The notes under the pieces were generated by a model. That model was not told the origin of the DNA, ran no database searches, and worked only from the letters and a program-made list of their open reading frames with translations. Source: Paenibacillus agricola (GTDB lineage: Bacteria > Bacillota > Bacilli > Paenibacillales > NBRC-103111). From it: DNA of 64,000 nt. The stretch spans positions 310,001-374,000 of the forward strand of contig NZ_JAAOIW010000003.1 in NCBI RefSeq assembly GCF_011440305.1. Direction: 5' to 3'. Position numbers and translations under genes: made by a program. Shown piece after piece: positions 61,492 to 64,000 of the stretch; position 1 is the stretch's first letter, and every line of letters begins with the position of its first letter.

Positions 61492-62883
61492 TTATAGCTG
61501 TTTCAATTCTGTACGTTCATTTAGGGCTCGTACCAATCCATCCGCCGCTTTCCATATATCGCCTGCACCCATGGTAATGACAAGGTCGCCGCTTTGTACA
61601 TGAGCCAGCAAATAAGCCTGTACTTCCTCTTTGCTTGGAATATAACGCACATGTGGATTGCTATTTTGGCGAATTAAATCCACCAGCTTTGCCGAGGTTA
61701 TTCCCGCGATCTGCTGCTCGCCGGCGGGCGAATAAATGTCAGTAATTATGACCTCATCGGCAGCTTTAAAAGCAAGGCTAAATTGCTCGAACAAAAAATA
61801 AGTGCGGGTATATCTTTGCGGTTGAAAAACAGCAATAATCTTTTTGCCCGTTGCTTTGGCAGCACTGATCGTTGCTTCAATTTCTGTTGGATGGTGCGCA
61901 TAGTCATCGATGACCAGAATATTATTGATTTCTCCGAGCACTTGAAACCGACGTTTAGCACCTCGGAAAACTGTGATAGCTTCAGCAATCTGCTTAAACG
62001 TTAAGCCAGCCTCCAGGCAAGTAATTAGAGTTGCCAATGCGTTATATACATTATGTTTGCCTGGCACAGACAGCTGAAGCGTCCCCAATCGCTTGCCATG
62101 ATGCTTAACCTCAAAGCACACCTTACGGTCACCCAGCTCTATGCTGCAGGCTGTATAATCGGCATCGGTTTCAATACCGTAAGTAATCACTTCGCTTTTA
62201 ATGCTCGGAATCAGCTCTCGGAGGTACATATCATCATTACAAACAACAGCCTTACCTTGTAGGCTGACTTGGCTTAAGAACTGGGCGTACGCCTTCTTCA
62301 AATTTTCAAAATCACCGTTGTAATTTTCCAAGTGGTCAGCTTCAATATTGTTGACTAAAGCAATAAAAGGATGATATTGCAGAAAGGAGCCGTCGCTCTC
62401 ATCAGCCTCAGCCACCACCCAGTCACCTTTGCCAGCCTTGGCATTGCTTCCGACATTCATAATTTCTCCACCAATGATATAGGTAGGGTCCATCAGGCAT
62501 TCTTCCAGCACCAAAGCAATCATCGAGGACGTTGTCGTCTTTCCATGGGCACCGGCTATAGCTATCCCTTTTTTGGCGTCCATCAGCCGTGCCAGCATTT
62601 GTGAACGGTGCAGGATCGGTATATTCGACTCTTCGGCGGCCTTGATCTCCACATTGTCTTTAGACAGCGCCGTTGAATAAACAACAAGGTCTGCCCCTTT
62701 TACATTGCCAGCCTCATGCCCTACAAATACTTTGGCCCCTTTAGCGGCCAGCTTCTCCGCCAGCTCCTGAGGCGCTAAATCGGAGCCTGATATTTGGTAG
62801 CCCATTTCCAGCATCACCTTGGCAATGGCGCTCATCCCATATCCGCCTATACCGATAAAATGGATGTGCTCAGATGTATTCAA
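61492..62883 (-). CDS. murC: UDP-N-acetylmuramate--L-alanine ligase
   Basis: MurC adds L-Ala to UDP-MurNAc, the first peptide step of peptidoglycan synthesis. The product has 463 residues from a TTG start, reading MNTSEHIHFIGIGGYGMSAI. The GIGGYG loop is at 11-16, the P-loop GAHGKTTT at 111-118, and DDYAHHPTEI near 330. The TTG has GGTGAG 6 bases upstream and lies just after the folC stop. A longer ATG reading (start at 62940) overlaps folC by 50 bases with only GGGG directly ahead. The gene is followed by a terminator. Confidence 0.94.
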   Translation of the reverse strand: MNTSEHIHFIGIGGYGMSAIAKVMLEMGYQISGSDLAPQELAEKLAAKGAKVFVGHEAGNVKGADLVVYSTALSKDNVEIKAAEESNIPILHRSQMLARLMDAKKGIAIAGAHGKTTTSSMIALVLEECLMDPTYIIGGEIMNVGSNAKAGKGDWVVAEADESDGSFLQYHPFIALVNNIEADHLENYNGDFENLKKAYAQFLSQVSLQGKAVVCNDDMYLRELIPSIKSEVITYGIETDADYTACSIELGDRKVCFEVKHHGKRLGTLQLSVPGKHNVYNALATLITCLEAGLTFKQIAEAITVFRGAKRRFQVLGEINNILVIDDYAHHPTEIEATISAAKATGKKIIAVFQPQRYTRTYFLFEQFSLAFKAADEVIITDIYSPAGEQQIAGITSAKLVDLIRQNSNPHVRYIPSKEEVQAYLLAHVQSGDLVITMGAGDIWKAADGLVRALNERTELKQL

Positions 62884-62890
62884 GCCGCTC

Positions 62891-64000
62891 TCACCAGCCT
62901 TTTTCAGAATCGGATTGATAAAGGATCCAGGAACGGACATCCCCTATTAAATATAAGGTACCGGACACAACGGCCAAATCTTTCTCTGTTGTTCTGCTTT
63001 TTGCCAGCTCTAAAGCTACCCTCCAGTCCGGCTCTGCAATGATTTCAATATCAGGCAGGTTCATTTCCTTAGCGATCGTTGCAGCTAGCTCAGCTAGCTT
63101 GGTTGCCTCTTCTTTTTTGTACCACACTGGTTCCGTAACAATTAAAGTGTTCACCAATGGTAGTATATGCCGCAAATAACCGGAATGATTCTTGGTTGAC
63201 AGCATTCCCATAACAAAATGTAGCTGGTCATAGCGGTAGGTATCCCTAAGCGCTTGCGCCAGCGCCGCGCCGCCTTCCGGATTGTGGGCTCCGTCTATCA
63301 GGATGCGAGGCTCCGTAGAGACCATCTCTAACCGTCCAGCCCAACGGGTCTCTTTCATCGCACGTAATAGCACATCATCTTCGATGATTAATGCATAGTA
63401 TTGGCGCAGCAGTTCAAGGGTCATCAGCGCAACTGCGGCATTTTGTAATTGATGTGTTCCATTCATAGATATACATACTTGGTTAATCGAGCGAAAGGGC
63501 CCTTCAAAATTGAAAATTTGTTCATTCTCTTGCGATGAAAGGACCTCATAGCGGAAGTTCCGGTTATTTAAGTAAAGCGTGCAGTTTTTGGATTTGGCTT
63601 CCTGTGCAAGGATATCGATCAAGCCTGGCTGGTCAACCGCGCTCACTACAGGCATGCCCGCTTTAATAATCGCTGCCTTTTCTGCAGCCACCGCCTCCAG
63701 CGTATTCCCCAGTATTTCCATATGGTCATGGCCTACATTTGTAATTACCGTCATAATGGACTTGACGATATTCGTCGAATCCAGCCGTCCGCCCAAACCC
63801 GTCTCCCACACTACGTAATCTACACAAGCCGTTTTGGCAAAATAATCGATCGCTACCGCAGTCGATACCTCGAACATAGTAGGCTGGCCCAATTCAGACG
63901 CAGCAACCTGGTCGACTAATGGTTTGAGCTTGTTCACCGTGAAAAGCAGATCCTCGTCAGCCATGTTCGATCCGTTCCAGCGGATTCGATCCGTATATTT
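62891..64000 (-). CDS. folC: Folylpolyglutamate synthase/dihydrofolate synthase, C-terminal part
   Basis: The frame stays open to the right edge, so only the C-terminal 369 residues or so are in the window. Visible are YTDRIRWNG (near the left end of the protein as seen), WETGLGGRLDSTNIV, VGHDHMEILG, and DGAHNPEGG near the C-terminal domain. FolC adds glutamates to folates, and in Gram-positives also makes dihydrofolate. The stop is 7 bases ahead of the murC TTG, so the two are probably one transcript. Confidence 0.95.
   Translation of the reverse strand, partial: KYTDRIRWNGSNMADEDLLFTVNKLKPLVDQVAASELGQPTMFEVSTAVAIDYFAKTACVDYVVWETGLGGRLDSTNIVKSIMTVITNVGHDHMEILGNTLEAVAAEKAAIIKAGMPVVSAVDQPGLIDILAQEAKSKNCTLYLNNRNFRYEVLSSQENEQIFNFEGPFRSINQVCISMNGTHQLQNAAVALMTLELLRQYYALIIEDDVLLRAMKETRWAGRLEMVSTEPRILIDGAHNPEGGAALAQALRDTYRYDQLHFVMGMLSTKNHSGYLRHILPLVNTLIVTEPVWYKKEEATKLAELAATIAKEMNLPDIEIIAEPDWRVALELAKSRTTEKDLAVVSGTLYLIGDVRSWILYQSDSEKGW

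Overview
The window is a piece of a low-to-mid GC, endospore-forming member of the Bacillales. Gene content and order fit Paenibacillus or a close relative best. The evidence is the sporulation set (spoVB, bofC, a SafA-like coat protein, spo0B, spoIVFA/FB, a SpoIIB-like protein, a SpoIID-domain protein), a Firmicute T-box before hisS-aspS, the Prp-cleaved form of ribosomal protein L27, an SLH-domain amidase and an RNase E/G gene. From memory of the Bacillus subtilis map, the backbone follows the B. subtilis order from yrvN (rarA) to folC. Most genes lie on the minus strand and are read from right to left here.

Layout from left to right. 1-422 is the 5' part of a CNNM/CorC-type membrane protein. 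777-6663 holds rarA, tcdA, aspS and hisS, with a T-box leader and sigma-A promoter up to 7082. 7113-9455 is an accessory patch with a membrane-anchored FAD oxidoreductase and a small unknown gene. 9557-16293 carries dtd, relA, apt, recJ and a CDF-family protein. 16403-21427 holds secF, secD, a ComN-like regulator, spoVB (+) and a DUF421 gene. 21701-26802 is an apparent insertion in the conserved order: a TroA/MntABCD-type metal ABC importer (+) and an ion-transporter-superfamily permease (-). 26940-34286 holds yrzE, then yajC, tgt, queA, a SpoIID-domain gene and ruvBAC. 34430-37214 holds bofC and safA. 37484-42120 is an amino-acid operon (ACT regulator, hom, thrB, pheA, ilvE). 42318-43992 holds a Nudix gene and a degenerate phosphoribosyltransferase (TrpD2-like). 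44326-47506 holds obgE, spo0B, rpmA, prp and rplU. 47559-57488 holds rng, spoIVFB/FA, rodA, minD/C, mreD/C/B, radC, maf and a DUF4321 gene. 57638-64000 holds an SLH amidase (+), a SpoIIB-like protein, ferritin, a DUF1450 protein under a Fur-type promoter, murC and the 3' part of folC.

Many genes serve the cell envelope, cell shape and septum placement (mre, min, rodA, murC), sporulation, tRNA and ribosome maturation (queA, tgt, aspS, hisS, tcdA, dtd, prp, rng) and DNA repair or stress (rarA, ruv, recJ, radC, relA). Regulatory signals that could be read directly are several sigma-A promoters with 17-bp spacing, a convincing sigma-E-type promoter before spoIVFA, a T-box with a probable Asp (GAC) specifier, a Fur box, a TGTNA-N7-TNACA (GlnR/TnrA-type) site, a LexA-like site and about fifteen intrinsic terminators.

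I see no prophage, insertion sequence, CRISPR array, rRNA or tRNA gene and no recognisable defence island. The most unusual items are a CDF protein lacking the canonical transport-site ligands, the TrpD2-like gene under an apparent nitrogen operator, a compound extragenic repeat flanking tcdA, sharply bounded high-GC patches inside rarA and thrB, and a probable AUU-initiated DUF4321 gene. None amounts to a clearly new multi-gene system.
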